Positions 1 through 8,776 are shown, counted from the stretch's first letter. The stretch: 61,241 nt of DNA from Slackia sp. (GCA_030525985.1 JAUNDR010000001.1:30660-91900), one strand, 5' to 3'. A program made the numbers and translations. Notes: generated by a model not told the origin, from the letters alone.

Positions 1-124
1 GACCCTCCTGCAGCTTGGTTTCCTGCAGCGCCACGATATCGGCGTCAAGGGCGGCGATCGATTCCTCGAAGCCCTTCTTCACCACGGCGCGCAGGCCGTT
101 CACATTCCACGAAACAAGACGCAT
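1..124 (-). CDS. xth: Exodeoxyribonuclease III, N-terminal fragment (cut by window edge)
   Basis: Only the first 41 codons lie in the window. The peptide begins [13 protein letters not shown] and continues to ALQETKL, the opening of the exonuclease III / AP endonuclease (EEP) fold; Asn7 and Glu35 match the conserved metal-site positions of the family. The ATG is preceded by AAGGACGAACGG, a good ribosome site. The enzyme removes nucleotides from duplex 3' ends and cleaves at abasic sites in base-excision repair. The rest of the gene is outside the window, so completeness cannot be judged. Confidence 0.9.
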   Translation of the reverse strand, partial: MRLVSWNVNGLRAVVKKGFEESIAALDADIVALQETKLQEG

Positions 125-199
125 CCGTTCGTCCTTTCGGTCTCTTCGACAGTGCGCCGCGTCCTTGCATTCCCTTGAACGCGGCGGACGCGGCATGCG

Positions 200-1066
200 T
201 TATTGCACAGGGGTTCCTTCTTCGGAAGCGCTCTTTTGCGCGCGGCGCTTCATGCCCGAAAGCCCGTGCAGGATCTTCTCGTGCATCACCAAAGCGACCA
301 CGGCGATGGCAGCCGCCACAGCGAACAGGATGATACTCTGCATATAATCGCCCTCGACCAGGCCGTTCGCACCGAACGTGGAAATGAGGACGCCCGGGAT
401 GCGGCCGATGTTCGAAAGGAACAGGAAATTCCGCATACGCATATTGGTCAAAGGAACCAGGTAGGTGAACGTGTCTTTGGGAAGGCCCGGAATCAAGAAG
501 AGCACGAACACCATGACGTCGAGCTTCTCGCTCTGCTCGAATTTCTCGAGCTTGCCCATCCATTTTTCAGGAATCATGGCATGCACGAACGGCGCGCCGA
601 GCTTGTGCACCACGGCGAAGATGAATGCGCTCGACACGATGCAGCCTACGATGACGATCAGCGCGCCGCCCCACGGCCCGTACATCATGCCCGCAGCGAT
701 CTGCACCACTTCTCCCGGGATGAATGCCACCACGATTTGCAGGAACTGGAACCCGAGCAGCATGAACACGCCGCCGAGGCCGGCGTTGCGCACGTCTTCC
801 ACCACGCGCTCCAACCCGCCCGGCTCGGTCAGCTCGGAAATCACGGGCGCGGCGGCGAAGCACGCTATCGCCATCAGCACGAAAAACGCCGCCAAACCCG
901 CAAGCCTGAACAGATCGGCCTTGGTCAGGCGCGCAAAAGCGGGCTTCTTTGAAACAGGAGCCTCAAGCCGCTCTTCGAGCCGGTCGCGCCGCTGCGCAAG
1001 CTCGGTCTTGCGCTCTTCGAGCTTCTCGCGCACCGCGCCCGTTTTGGAATCGGATTCTTTCACCAC
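200..1066 (-). CDS. VTT/SNARE-associated (TVP38/TMEM64, DedA-like) membrane protein
   Basis: A 288-residue integral membrane protein. The first 45 residues are charged and probably helical and cytoplasmic (KLEERKTELAQRRDRLEERL). One membrane segment follows near residues 52-72, then the VTT core with the motif FIPGEVVQIAAGMMYGPWGG and a downstream FLIPGLPKDTFTYLVPLT, both typical of TVP38/TMEM64 proteins, and a last membrane helix near 245-265. Family members are linked to lipid scrambling or membrane homeostasis; the bacterial role is not settled. The start is GTG (GTG GTG AAA), preceded by GGTGGATGAG. It lies 18 bp behind the PRC-barrel-like gene and is probably cotranscribed with it. Confidence 0.85.
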   Translation of the reverse strand: MVKESDSKTGAVREKLEERKTELAQRRDRLEERLEAPVSKKPAFARLTKADLFRLAGLAAFFVLMAIACFAAAPVISELTEPGGLERVVEDVRNAGLGGVFMLLGFQFLQIVVAFIPGEVVQIAAGMMYGPWGGALIVIVGCIVSSAFIFAVVHKLGAPFVHAMIPEKWMGKLEKFEQSEKLDVMVFVLFLIPGLPKDTFTYLVPLTNMRMRNFLFLSNIGRIPGVLISTFGANGLVEGDYMQSIILFAVAAAIAVVALVMHEKILHGLSGMKRRAQKSASEEGTPVQ

Positions 1067-1084
1067 GAAATCTCATCCACCGTT

Positions 1085-2221
1085 CTATTCGTCGTAGCGG
1101 GCTTTGTCGTATTCCTCTTTGAATGCGGCGAACATGCCCGAGACCGATGATTTCTTCGCCGGCACCTGCTTCTTTTTCGCAGCGGCGGGCTCGGCGTCGT
1201 CAGTCGCTACGGCGTCGTCGGCGTCGCAGCCGTCGTCTTCATCGACGTCGGCGGCAGCGGGGCGGCTCGCCTTGTCGTACTCTTCCTTGAACGACGCGAA
1301 CATGCCCGAAACGCGGCCGGATGCCTCGGCCGCATCCGAAGAAGCGCCTTCGTCTGCAGCCGTTACGTCGGTCTCGCGAGGCGCATCGTCCGCCGCGGCA
1401 AGCTCCTTCGAATCGTCGCCGTGGCGCGCTTTGTCGTATTCCTCTTTGAACGAAGAGAACATGCCTTTGCTTGCCGCCACCTGCCTGCCGACGGCATAGG
1501 CCCCTTCGTTGATGGCCTCGCCCGCGGCATGGGTTGCCTCCTGGACCTTCGGTCTGGCCTTCTCGGCCGCCTCGTGCATGCGCTCTTTGGCGCGGGCCGT
1601 GAACTCGCCCGCCGATTCCGCCCAGCCGCCTTCGGGGGTCAGCTCCCATACCTCGTCGGACACCAGGATCGCACCTTTGAATTCGACGGCGTCTCCCGCC
1701 TCGCGCGTATCCTCTTTCACCGCAAGGGTCGCCCCCATGCCGCGTTTGAACCCCTTGATCAAAGAGGCGGGAACCTCGAGCGTGCCCAGGAGATATTTCG
1801 CCGTCACGCCGTTGGATGCCTCCACGCACGATATCTCGCCGGTGCGCAGGGAAAAGGTGATGTTGCCCACGTAGCCGATCGCCGTGCCGTCGGCGGTCAT
1901 CAGCGGCATGCCTTCCCAGATGACGCAGGAATCCCAATCGATGCCCATGCGGCGGCACGCAGCAGGACCCGTCATCTCGTCCGCGTCTTTCACCACGATG
2001 CGCCCGTCGGAAAGATCGAAACCGTCCAAAGCGACGAACAGATCCTTGCGATGGAACATCCACAACAGGTCGGGCCGCTTCACCATGAAGCCGACGCAGC
2101 GCTTCTCGGACGGATGGAAGACGCACGATTTCACTTTGCCGATACGCTTGGTGCGGCGTTTCCCGCCGAACACGCGCATCTTATTCATGTCGTTACTGGT
2201 GACCATTTTCTTTCGCGCCAT
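1085..2221 (-). CDS. PRC-barrel-like protein with a triplicated C-terminal FKEEYDKA motif
   Basis: 378 residues. Residues 20-200 read as two PRC-barrel-like segments (RIGKVKSCVFHPSEKRCVGF near 26-45 and GYVGNITFSLRTGEISCVE near 116-134), a small beta-barrel often used for RNA or protein binding or photosystem/ribosome assembly. Residues 205-250 form an amphipathic Ala/Glu helix containing KVQEATHAAGEA. Then a 13-residue motif, GMF[SA][SA]FKEEYDKA, occurs three times (residues 253-265, 306-318, 362-374), separated by acidic Ala/Asp-rich linkers, the last copy almost at the C terminus. The ATG follows AAGGGGTTCGTCC. Neighbours are a YtxH-like protein upstream and a VTT membrane protein downstream on the same strand. 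The function of the motif is unknown; it looks like a repeated docking peptide. Confidence 0.7.
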   Translation of the reverse strand: MARKKMVTSNDMNKMRVFGGKRRTKRIGKVKSCVFHPSEKRCVGFMVKRPDLLWMFHRKDLFVALDGFDLSDGRIVVKDADEMTGPAACRRMGIDWDSCVIWEGMPLMTADGTAIGYVGNITFSLRTGEISCVEASNGVTAKYLLGTLEVPASLIKGFKRGMGATLAVKEDTREAGDAVEFKGAILVSDEVWELTPEGGWAESAGEFTARAKERMHEAAEKARPKVQEATHAAGEAINEGAYAVGRQVAASKGMFSSFKEEYDKARHGDDSKELAAADDAPRETDVTAADEGASSDAAEASGRVSGMFASFKEEYDKASRPAAADVDEDDGCDADDAVATDDAEPAAAKKKQVPAKKSSVSGMFAAFKEEYDKARYDE

Positions 2222-2241
2222 GGACGAACCCCTTGTCAGAA

Positions 2242-2264
2242 GAGGGCCGGCTGAGCCGGCCCTC
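2242..2264 (-). terminator. Hairpin between YtxH-like gene and PRC-barrel-like gene
   Basis: A perfect 10-bp GC stem (GAGGGCCGGC / GCCGGCCCTC) with a 3-base loop lies just downstream of the YtxH-like stop codon and is followed on the minus strand by CTTCTGAC. The poor T tract suggests partial termination or mRNA 3'-end protection rather than a full stop before the next same-strand gene. Confidence 0.55.
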
Positions 2265-2293
2265 GAAATACCATCGATATATAAGCCGAAACG

Positions 2294-2959
2294 CTACTCG
2301 GCCTTGTTTTCGCCTTCGGCGGGCTGCTCGGCGGCCGGCGCCTGCTCGGAAGCGGGCGTCTCGACCTCGGCGGCGGCCGGCGCGACAGGCGCCTCTTCGG
2401 CCTTGTCGGCATCGCCCGCCAACGCGGTTGCGGCGGCCGTCATCTTCTCCTGGGCGGCATCCACGACCTCGTTGACCTTCTGGGCGGCGACGGGAACCTT
2501 TTCCGCCACGGCGGCATGGGCGGCTTCGGCGTTTTTGGCCACCTGCGCGGCAATGCGGGCACGCGCCGCGTCGATCTTCGCGCGCAGCTCGTCGTTTTTA
2601 TCGGAGAAGGCGGGCTTCACCGTTTCCGCCGCCTGTTGTGCGCGATGCGTGGCCTCCTGAACGCGCTGGGCCGCATCGCCGTAAACCTGCTTGCCCATCG
2701 CCGTCACGTCGGTATAGACGGTCTGACCCGCCTCCACGGCCTGGTCATAAACGCGATGGCCCGATACGACTGCCTCGTTGTAGAGCTCCTGGCCGCGCTC
2801 GGCCGCCTGTCCGCCGAGCATCTGAGCCTGGCCGAACGCAGCGGAGGCCTTATCGGCGACCAGCGCCCTTGTTTCGACGCCCTTGCGCGGCGCGCACAGA
2901 AGCGCGATGCCCGCACCGACCAAACCGCCCATCACGAATGCACCGAATTTACGTGCCAT
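2294..2959 (-). CDS. YtxH-like membrane-anchored protein with 11-residue repeats
   Basis: 221 residues. The N terminus (MARKFGAFVMGGLVGAGIALL then CAPRKG) is the short glycine-rich membrane anchor typical of YtxH-domain proteins. Residues 59-102 show a strict 11-residue period: LYNEAVVSGHR, VYDQAVEAGQT, VYTDVTAMGKQ, VYGDAAQRVQE, with L/V-Y at 59, 70, 81 and 92, as in hendecad amphipathic helices of LEA or apolipoprotein type. The rest is Ala-rich helix ending in an acidic Pro/Ala/Glu tail. The peptide VQEATH near residue 100 recurs in the neighbouring PRC-barrel-like protein. The ATG follows AGGAGGCTGCA. YtxH proteins are often stress-linked; function here is unproven. Confidence 0.75.
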   Translation of the reverse strand: MARKFGAFVMGGLVGAGIALLCAPRKGVETRALVADKASAAFGQAQMLGGQAAERGQELYNEAVVSGHRVYDQAVEAGQTVYTDVTAMGKQVYGDAAQRVQEATHRAQQAAETVKPAFSDKNDELRAKIDAARARIAAQVAKNAEAAHAAVAEKVPVAAQKVNEVVDAAQEKMTAAATALAGDADKAEEAPVAPAAAEVETPASEQAPAAEQPAEGENKAE

Positions 2960-3105
2960 TGCAGCCTCCTCTCATGCGCCGTCGGACGAATGCCGACATC
3001 GGACGCAGACTCTCTTTGCGGTCATTATAGAAGATAACGCCGGGCGCATCGCTTTCGTTGACGTTACGTTTCCCCGTTCTCACGGATGCGCACGGCGCGA
3101 AATCC

Positions 3106-3552
3106 TCAGAACCGCCCGTGCGACAGCGCGGCGTTGAGCCACTCCTGAGCCGTCTTGAGCGCATACAGGGCCACCAGGTCGTCGGCGTAGCTCACTTCCA
3201 CGCGGGCGCGCAGGCGGCGGCGATCGGTCCAGACGCTCTTGCCCACATAAAGGGGTCCGGTGCCGCCGATGCGCACCTGCTCTTCTATCGTCATATGCTC
3301 GAGCAGATGCACGATCGAGGTGTTGTCCGCCACGGCGACGAACGTGGAGCCTTTCCCGTTGACGCAGGCGTGGCTCAAAAGATGGGGGAAACGCCGCAGC
3401 GCCGCATTCAGCAAAGCGGGTGTCGTGGAAGCGTAGCGTTCGTCTCCCACGCGCACCTCGGCGACCACGCGATCGGCGCGCACCGCCACGTGATCGATGG
3501 AAATCGGATGCACGGGGCAGGCGCACGCGAGCCGTCCATCACGCGCCGCCAT
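3106..3552 (-). CDS. Hypothetical protein, weakly like the N-terminal part of cyanophycin synthetase
   Basis: 148 residues with no signal peptide or membrane segment. The segment VHLLEHMTIEEQVRIGG near the middle recalls the HLLEH.ALE.Q block of the cyanophycin synthetase N-terminal domain, but no ATP-grasp or ligase domain follows and I would not assign a function. The start ATG at 3552 overlaps the end of the upstream gene by 14 bp and is preceded by GGGAGCGGTCG, indicating translational coupling. An in-frame ATG 60 bp upstream would give 168 residues but lies deeper inside the upstream gene. Confidence 0.6.
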   Translation of the reverse strand: MAARDGRLACACPVHPISIDHVAVRADRVVAEVRVGDERYASTTPALLNAALRRFPHLLSHACVNGKGSTFVAVADNTSIVHLLEHMTIEEQVRIGGTGPLYVGKSVWTDRRRLRARVEVSYADDLVALYALKTAQEWLNAALSHGRF

Positions 3553-4678
3553 CGACCGCTCCCTGGCCCTCGGCGCCGCCGGAAGCATCCGATGCGGCAG
3601 CGTCATTCCCATCCGCCGACGCGGATCCTTCGTGCGGTTCGGCGGCGGTGTCGTCGGATACCTTCACGAACGTCGAAAGGATGGCCGCATCCCCTTCTCC
3701 TTCGCGAATGACCAGGCCTTTCCTGTCGGGCGAAAACCGATAGACGCCGGATCCGCTCAAATCTTGGAATGAAAAGGAGATTTCCTTCTTCCAAGTATCG
3801 AGCGTATAGCCGTAGACGAGCGATTCGGGCATCGAGATGGAATCCTCGTCGATGACCACGGTCATCGAGCCATCCGCCACCTGCCATTCGCCCTGGATAT
3901 CCGCAACGTCGTCGTAACGCAGGTAGGCGTTCCAGAAAAGAACGCCGCTTATCGCGATGGCTACGATGCAGACGGAAACGACGATCGAAAAGGCTATTTT
4001 GCGCTTGCGGCCGCGCACGATGGCCTTCTCGCGCGCATTCGCCTTGCGCGACGTGCTGCGGCGCGTCGGTGCTTCCGCGGCCTGCCCCTGCCTGTCGCCG
4101 CCGCCCGCAGCAGGCGGCGCGACGGAGGCGCGGTCGGACACCGAAACGGAACGCCCATCGCGCTCGTCGCGGGCGGGCTCGCTTTTGAAGCCGGCAAGCG
4201 GAATGGCGGAACGCAGGCGGGATGCGGGCGATTTCGCCTTGCCGCGTCCTTCGTCAAGATCGCCCAGGTCGAAGAAATCGGACGGCTGCTCGGCACGCTG
4301 CAACGGCGCGGCGGCCGGACGAGGGCCTCCCATGGCGGAAACGCGGCGCTCCATGCCGCCGGCAAGGGCGATATTGCGGGCTTCGGGCACGGGTTCGCCC
4401 GTCGCGCCCTTCGTCGGCGCGGCGGCTTCGACCGGAACGATCACCTTGAACGCAGGCGGCTGCGCGGTTCGGTTCGCACCGTCGTCATGAGCGGGAATTT
4501 CCGGCACGGAAATCTGCGAGACATCCTGGACGGAAATGCGCCCGGCCGAAGCCGCGTCGGCAGAAGCGACGACGCCCGCGTCGCAAGCGACGCCGTCGAC
4601 AGCATCGTTCTCGGGAAAATCCCGCTCTTTTTCTCCGCCCCCGATCGAAGGGCTGTCATCCAATGGGTCCATAGGCAT
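3539..4678 (-). CDS. Single-pass membrane protein with extracytoplasmic beta domain, unknown function
   Basis: 379 residues. The first about 225 are low-complexity, Pro/Ala/Asp-rich and probably disordered in the cytoplasm. A basic stretch (RGRKRKIAF) leads into one hydrophobic helix near 230-250 (FSIVVSVCIVAIAISGVLFW). The outer domain of about 85 residues (IQGEWQVADGSMTVVIDEDS, later GVYRFSPDRKGLVIREG) looks like a small beta-sandwich or lipocalin-like sheet; the C terminus is a disordered Ala/Gly tail. It is the middle gene of a three-gene run with the same N-in single-TM plan as the gene before it. Confidence 0.65.
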   Translation of the reverse strand: MPMDPLDDSPSIGGGEKERDFPENDAVDGVACDAGVVASADAASAGRISVQDVSQISVPEIPAHDDGANRTAQPPAFKVIVPVEAAAPTKGATGEPVPEARNIALAGGMERRVSAMGGPRPAAAPLQRAEQPSDFFDLGDLDEGRGKAKSPASRLRSAIPLAGFKSEPARDERDGRSVSVSDRASVAPPAAGGGDRQGQAAEAPTRRSTSRKANAREKAIVRGRKRKIAFSIVVSVCIVAIAISGVLFWNAYLRYDDVADIQGEWQVADGSMTVVIDEDSISMPESLVYGYTLDTWKKEISFSFQDLSGSGVYRFSPDRKGLVIREGEGDAAILSTFVKVSDDTAAEPHEGSASADGNDAAASDASGGAEGQGAVDGGA

Positions 4679-4714
4679 TCCGTCCGCCTCGATCGCGTCG
4701 ATGCATGCGACGCA

Positions 4715-5593
4715 CTATCCGTACCATGCCGCGCCCAGAAGCGTCGCGACGTCTTCAGAAGAAAGGCTCCATCCCGCATCGCCGCGCTCTATGACGACGA
4801 GCAGCGATTCCTCGCGGGGCTTCACCTTGTCGAACGCGCCGAGCAGCGATTCCTTCAGATATTCCTTGTATTGCTCGGCATCGGCGGCATCGGAACCGAA
4901 TGCGACCGAAGCCGCGAATACATCGGCCTGGTCGGAGAAGCTCTTCGACGCGACCGACACCTCGACCCACGCCTTGTCGCCGTAGACATCGGCGCCCTCC
5001 ACGGAAAACGACAGCCCCTCCTGAAGCTTTTCGGCCAGTTCTTCGGGCGTTATGCCCAAGTCGGAAAAGCGATACGACGTCGCCGTGTCGACGCCCGCGT
5101 CGTAATCGCCGATGAATTGCTCCACGTAACGCTCGAGCACGCCGTCCTCGTTGCCGGCAAGCGCCGACAGCTGGGCCGAAACGTCTTCTTGCGCCTGCTC
5201 GGACTCGGCGGATACGGCCTCATCGTTCGAACGCGCCGCGATGATCGGCGGCTTGGGGTCGATCGCGCGCTCCTCGGGAACGGCGTCGGCCGAACCGAGG
5301 ACCATCGCCGCGAACGCCGCTGCCGCGACCAGCGCCAAGACGCCCGCCGCAACGGCGATGGCAATGATGCGGCGTTTCGATCCGCCGGATCCGTTCTGCG
5401 CCCGAAGACGTCCGGAATCGCCGTCATCGTCGGTGTGGGCGCGCGCTTCGCCCGCATGCTCGGCAGGTGCGGAACGGACGAAAGCGTCGCCGCATTCGGC
5501 GGAATCGGGCGAAACCTCGCCGACGACCTGCTCGCGCGGAGGCGGAGGGGGCGTCGGACGGAACGATTCCTCCCGTCGATCGGCATCGTGCAT
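4715..5593 (-). CDS. Single-pass membrane protein, DUF5105-like extracytoplasmic domain
   Basis: 292 residues. A Pro-rich cytoplasmic N terminus (FRPTPPPPPREQ) is followed by a basic stretch (GGSKRRI) and one membrane helix (IAIAVAAGVLALVAAAAFAA). The outer part (YVEQFIGDYDAGVDTATSYR ... FSVEGADVYGDKAWVEVSV) is an alpha/beta domain resembling the DUF5105-type domains common in small lipoproteins of gut bacteria; this is a resemblance, not an assignment. The start at 5593 was chosen because AGGAGGTGCGCG lies directly before it; a frame open 84 bp further upstream has no such site. It ends 36 bp before the next gene and heads this small operon. Confidence 0.65.
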   Translation of the reverse strand: MHDADRREESFRPTPPPPPREQVVGEVSPDSAECGDAFVRSAPAEHAGEARAHTDDDGDSGRLRAQNGSGGSKRRIIAIAVAAGVLALVAAAAFAAMVLGSADAVPEERAIDPKPPIIAARSNDEAVSAESEQAQEDVSAQLSALAGNEDGVLERYVEQFIGDYDAGVDTATSYRFSDLGITPEELAEKLQEGLSFSVEGADVYGDKAWVEVSVASKSFSDQADVFAASVAFGSDAADAEQYKEYLKESLLGAFDKVKPREESLLVVIERGDAGWSLSSEDVATLLGAAWYG

Positions 5594-5710
5594 CGCGCAC
5601 CTCCTCGTGGAATCGTCAGGTGGCGAACCTTCGTTTTCGCCATACAAAGCGATGGACGCCCGAAGCGCCCATCGCATGAATCGATCGATGCCGCAATGCG
5701 GCTGAAACGC

Positions 5711-7003
5711 TTAAGCCTCGGGCGTGATGTATTCCATGCCGCCCATATAAGGAACGAGCACGTCGGGAACCTTCACGGTGCCATCGGCCTGCTGGTAGTT
5801 CTCAAGAATGGCGGCCATGGTACGACCCGCCGGCAGACCGGAGCCGTTCAGCGTATGGACGTAACGCGAACCCTTGAAGTTGGCGGGGTCGCGGTACTTG
5901 ATATTCGCGCGACGTGCCTGGAAATCGCCGCAGTTCGAGCAGCTGGAGATTTCCTTGTAATCGTTGTAGCTCGGCAGCCAGACCTCGATATCGTAGGTCT
6001 GACGGGCAGAGAAGCCCAGGTCGCCCGTGCACAGGCTGATGACGCGATACGGAAGGCCGAGCTGCTGAAGCAGATACTCCGCCTCTTCGGTCATGCTTTC
6101 AAGCTGGGCGTCGGAATCTTCGGGCGTGGCGAACTTGACCATTTCCACCTTGTCGAACTGGTGCTGGCGGATGATGCCGCGCGTATCGCGGCCGGCGGAA
6201 CCCGCCTCTTCGCGGAAGCACGGCGTGAATGCGGTGTACCACTTCGGCAGATCGGACGCCTCCAGGATTTCGTCGGCATGCAGGTTGGTCAGCGTGACCT
6301 CGGCCGTAGGAATGAGGAACTGGTCCTCGCCCACATGATAGGCGTCGTCTTCGAATTTCGGCAGCTGGCCGGTGCCGAACATGGTCTGGCGCTTCACCAC
6401 CACGGGCGGCCACCACTCTTTGAAGCCGCGGCTCACGTGGGTGTCGATGAAGTAGTTGATCAAGGCGCGCTCGAGACGCGCTCCCGCACCGCCGAGCACG
6501 GTGAAGCGGCTGCCCGAAAGCTTGTTGCCGCGATCGAAATCGAGGATGTTCAGATCGGTGCCCAAATCCCAATGAGGCTTGCTCTCGAAGCCCTCGGAAG
6601 CGAAATCGCGCGGGGTGCCCCAGCGGCGACGCTCGGGATTCTCGGTTTCGTCCTTGCCGACCGGCGTGGCGTCGCAAGGAATATTCGGGCTGCCCACCAG
6701 GATATCGTTCATCTCGGCATCAATCGCCTCGCGGGCGGCGCTGGCAGCCTCGAGCTTCTCGTTGATCAGGCGCACCTGCTCTTTGGCGGCCTCGGCGGCC
6801 TCTTTCTCGCCCTTGCCCATAAGAGCGCCGATCTCTTTCGACGCCTTGTTGCGCTGGGCCTGGAGCGCCTCCTCTTCGGCGATGGCGGCGCGGCGCTTTT
6901 CATCCAGCTCTGAGAACTTCGCAGCATCCCACGGGAAATTGCGATTCGCCATCGCCTGGGCGACGGCCTCTTGGTTCTCGCGAACGTAGCGGATATCCAG
7001 CAT
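5711..7003 (-). CDS. serS: Seryl-tRNA synthetase
   Basis: 430 residues, normal bacterial length. It charges tRNA-Ser with serine in the cytoplasm. The N-terminal tRNA-binding coiled coil is visible (residues about 30-100, rich in [22 protein letters not shown]). The class II core follows, with motif 2 at [20 protein letters not shown] and motif 3 at [19 protein letters not shown]. The start [10 protein letters not shown] at 7003 is the family norm and is preceded by AAGGAG; the reading frame stays open 258 bp further upstream without a credible start. No T-box element was seen upstream. Confidence 0.96.
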   Translation of the reverse strand: MLDIRYVRENQEAVAQAMANRNFPWDAAKFSELDEKRRAAIAEEEALQAQRNKASKEIGALMGKGEKEAAEAAKEQVRLINEKLEAASAAREAIDAEMNDILVGSPNIPCDATPVGKDETENPERRRWGTPRDFASEGFESKPHWDLGTDLNILDFDRGNKLSGSRFTVLGGAGARLERALINYFIDTHVSRGFKEWWPPVVVKRQTMFGTGQLPKFEDDAYHVGEDQFLIPTAEVTLTNLHADEILEASDLPKWYTAFTPCFREEAGSAGRDTRGIIRQHQFDKVEMVKFATPEDSDAQLESMTEEAEYLLQQLGLPYRVISLCTGDLGFSARQTYDIEVWLPSYNDYKEISSCSNCGDFQARRANIKYRDPANFKGSRYVHTLNGSGLPAGRTMAAILENYQQADGTVKVPDVLVPYMGGMEYITPEA

Positions 7004-7350
7004 GTCTTTGCTCCTTACCAAGCCGAACGGGTAAAACGCGGGCGCAAGTATCCCGCACCTCGCACGAAGCCGTTTCGCGATCGGGCGCGAAACGCCCTTT
7101 CCGGTTTGCAATGCCCCGAAGAAGGCGCGTGCGAATATCGAATCAGTATAACCCAAACACCAGGACGTTTTTCTTTTCAAGCGGCGGCTCGCGACAAACG
7201 AAACGCAATCCGCAAGGCGCGGGCGGGAAACGGCGGTCTTTGCGCCGAATGGCTTGCGCAACGACGCTTTTCGTCTAAAATCATCCCGATAGAAACCGCG
7301 GCAGGAACCGCGCGCCGCGCGCCTCGCCGATATCCCAAGAAAGAGACGCC
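7004..7350. other. Divergent intergenic region between serS and a small membrane-protein gene
   Basis: About 350 bp. It must contain promoters for both divergent genes, but no near-consensus pair could be fixed. I looked for a T-box leader (specifier loop plus the AGGGTGGNACCGCG block) ahead of serS and did not find one. Confidence 0.5.
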
Positions 7351-7542
7351 ATGGATTTCCAATCGATATATCATTTCCTCTTCGAAACCTTCGCCGGCAT
7401 CGGCATACTCATTGCCGCAGGCCTGGTCATTTCGGTCATCGCCTGCCTCATCATGGAATGGAAGACGCGCCGCACGTTCAAAGACCGCGGCCCGGTCGAA
7501 GACGATGACGACGACTTCACGTTTTTCGACGACGAAGACTAG
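7351..7542 (+). CDS. Small single-pass membrane protein (63 aa)
   Basis: The protein has one hydrophobic helix near residues 14-34 ([20 protein letters not shown]), a short basic segment ([11 protein letters not shown]) and a strikingly acidic end ([14 protein letters not shown]). It is directly followed by a strong hairpin terminator, which supports it as a real monocistronic unit. No function is recognised. Confidence 0.6.
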   Translation: MDFQSIYHFLFETFAGIGILIAAGLVISVIACLIMEWKTRRTFKDRGPVEDDDDDFTFFDDED

Positions 7543-7573
7543 GCAACTCGCGTCTTCGTTGCGCAGATATGCG

Positions 7574-7612
7574 AAAGCCGCGCCCGCACACGAATGCGGA
7601 CGCGGCTTTTTT
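7574..7612 (+). terminator. Rho-independent terminator
   Basis: A 15-position stem with one mismatch (AAAGCCGCGCCCGCA / TGCGGACGCGGCTTT) with a 6-base loop is followed by TTT on the plus strand. It ends the small membrane-protein gene; it lies between convergent genes and may also slow transcription leaving pdxY. Confidence 0.85.
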
Positions 7613-7635
7613 CGTGGAACGATGCGGGCGCGGCC

Positions 7636-8520
7636 TTACGCCAGAAGCGCCGCCACGCGACCCAGAAGCGGCTCGAAGCTCACGCCGCGATCGCGGAAAT
7701 CGGGCTGCTTCGCCGACACGAGCATGGCATCGTGCGTCAAGTCTCCCGCGAAACGCACCGCCTCGGCCATCGTGCGACCCGCCATGACGGCGGCGAGAAG
7801 CGCGCTGCAATACAGATCGCCCGTGCCGTGCAGCATGTACGGCACAAATTCGTTGCCCGCCTCGAACATATCGAAGTCGCGGCCCGCGACGAAATTGCGG
7901 ATGATGCCGTCGCCGCGCTGGATGCCCTTGAGCACCACGTTTTTGGCGCCCTTGGCCAAAAGGGCATCGACGATGCGCGCCGCCTCGGCGTCGTCGATAT
8001 CCACGCCGCCCCAGGCATCGCCGATCGGCTCGCCCAAGATGATGGCGGCCTCGGTCAGGTTCGGAGTCAGGATGTCCGCATCGGCGGCAAGCTGAGCCAT
8101 GGCATCGCACAGCTCAGGCGTATACGTCGGATACACTTTGCCGTGATCGGCCATCACGGGGTCGACTACGCGCAGCGCATCGGGATAGGTTTCATAGATG
8201 CCGCGGATGATGTCGACCTGCTCGGGCGCCCCCAGAAAGCCCGAATACACCGCGTCGATTTCGACGCCGATGCCCTTCCAGGCATTCAGGTAATCGGGCA
8301 GCACGTCGGTCGTGTCGTGCATATACCAGCCGGGAAACGCCGTATGGCTCGAGAACAGACCCGTCGGAACAGGGCAGACATCGCATCCTGCGGCGGAAAG
8401 CACGGGAATCGCCACGCCGAGGGAACATTTACCGTAACCGCACAAATCATGCACGGCGGCAACGCGCGGAATATAGGCTCCCTCGCGTTTATAGAGTTTG
8501 ACTTCTGTCGCCTGGCCCAT
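7636..8520 (-). CDS. pdxY: Pyridoxal/pyridoxamine kinase
   Basis: 294 residues of the ribokinase-like fold. It phosphorylates pyridoxal, pyridoxine or pyridoxamine in the vitamin B6 salvage pathway. Visible features are the N-terminal substrate region (VAAVHDLCGYGKCSLGVAIP), the DPVMADHGKVY block after the middle, and the anion-hole/catalytic HGTGDLYCSALL near residue 245, where the usual GTGD is present. The start at 8520 (MGQATEV) follows AGGAGATTCC; an upstream ATG in frame lacks a ribosome site. It is monocistronic, converging on the small membrane-protein gene. Confidence 0.92.
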   Translation of the reverse strand: MGQATEVKLYKREGAYIPRVAAVHDLCGYGKCSLGVAIPVLSAAGCDVCPVPTGLFSSHTAFPGWYMHDTTDVLPDYLNAWKGIGVEIDAVYSGFLGAPEQVDIIRGIYETYPDALRVVDPVMADHGKVYPTYTPELCDAMAQLAADADILTPNLTEAAIILGEPIGDAWGGVDIDDAEAARIVDALLAKGAKNVVLKGIQRGDGIIRNFVAGRDFDMFEAGNEFVPYMLHGTGDLYCSALLAAVMAGRTMAEAVRFAGDLTHDAMLVSAKQPDFRDRGVSFEPLLGRVAALLA

Positions 8521-8747
8521 GGAATCTCCTATCTGACGAGCCCGCTGCGGCATCCGGCGATCGCGCCGGCGCCTTTATTGCGCGCCATCATACACCGATG
8601 CGGCGAACGGCCGCCCTTGAGTCGCGGTTTTTTCGCCGGCGGGCGCAGACGCGCGAAAGAGACGGTAAGAAAAAGGCGGCGGGCGGAGCTCCGAACTGCA
8701 TAATTCCAAGTTTCTTGCCCTCAATCGAAAAATCTTTATTTTTCCTC

Positions 8748-8776
8748 TTGCGCGGCGTTGTTCGTTCGTATATCAT
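8748..8776 (+). promoter_or_regulatory. Probable promoter of tRNA-Leu
   Basis: TTGCGC and TATCAT are separated by 17 bp, placing the start site about 35 nt before the mature tRNA. The surrounding 8700-8790 segment is conspicuously A/T-rich for this genome. Both hexamers are imperfect, so this is a reasonable guess only. Confidence 0.4.

Noticed and set aside
1096-1463. The three similar DNA blocks of about 40 bp as a CRISPR-like array
   Set aside because: They are in-frame coding repeats of one protein motif with synonymous differences and uneven long spacing, not identical repeats with unique spacers.
4487-6913. An 808-codon plus-strand frame opposite serS and the upstream membrane-protein gene
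   Set aside because: Opposes complete serS; composition typical of an antisense frame in high-GC DNA.
6980-7350. Possible T-box riboswitch ahead of serS
   Set aside because: No specifier loop, AG bulge or antiterminator consensus could be identified in the 350-bp leader region.
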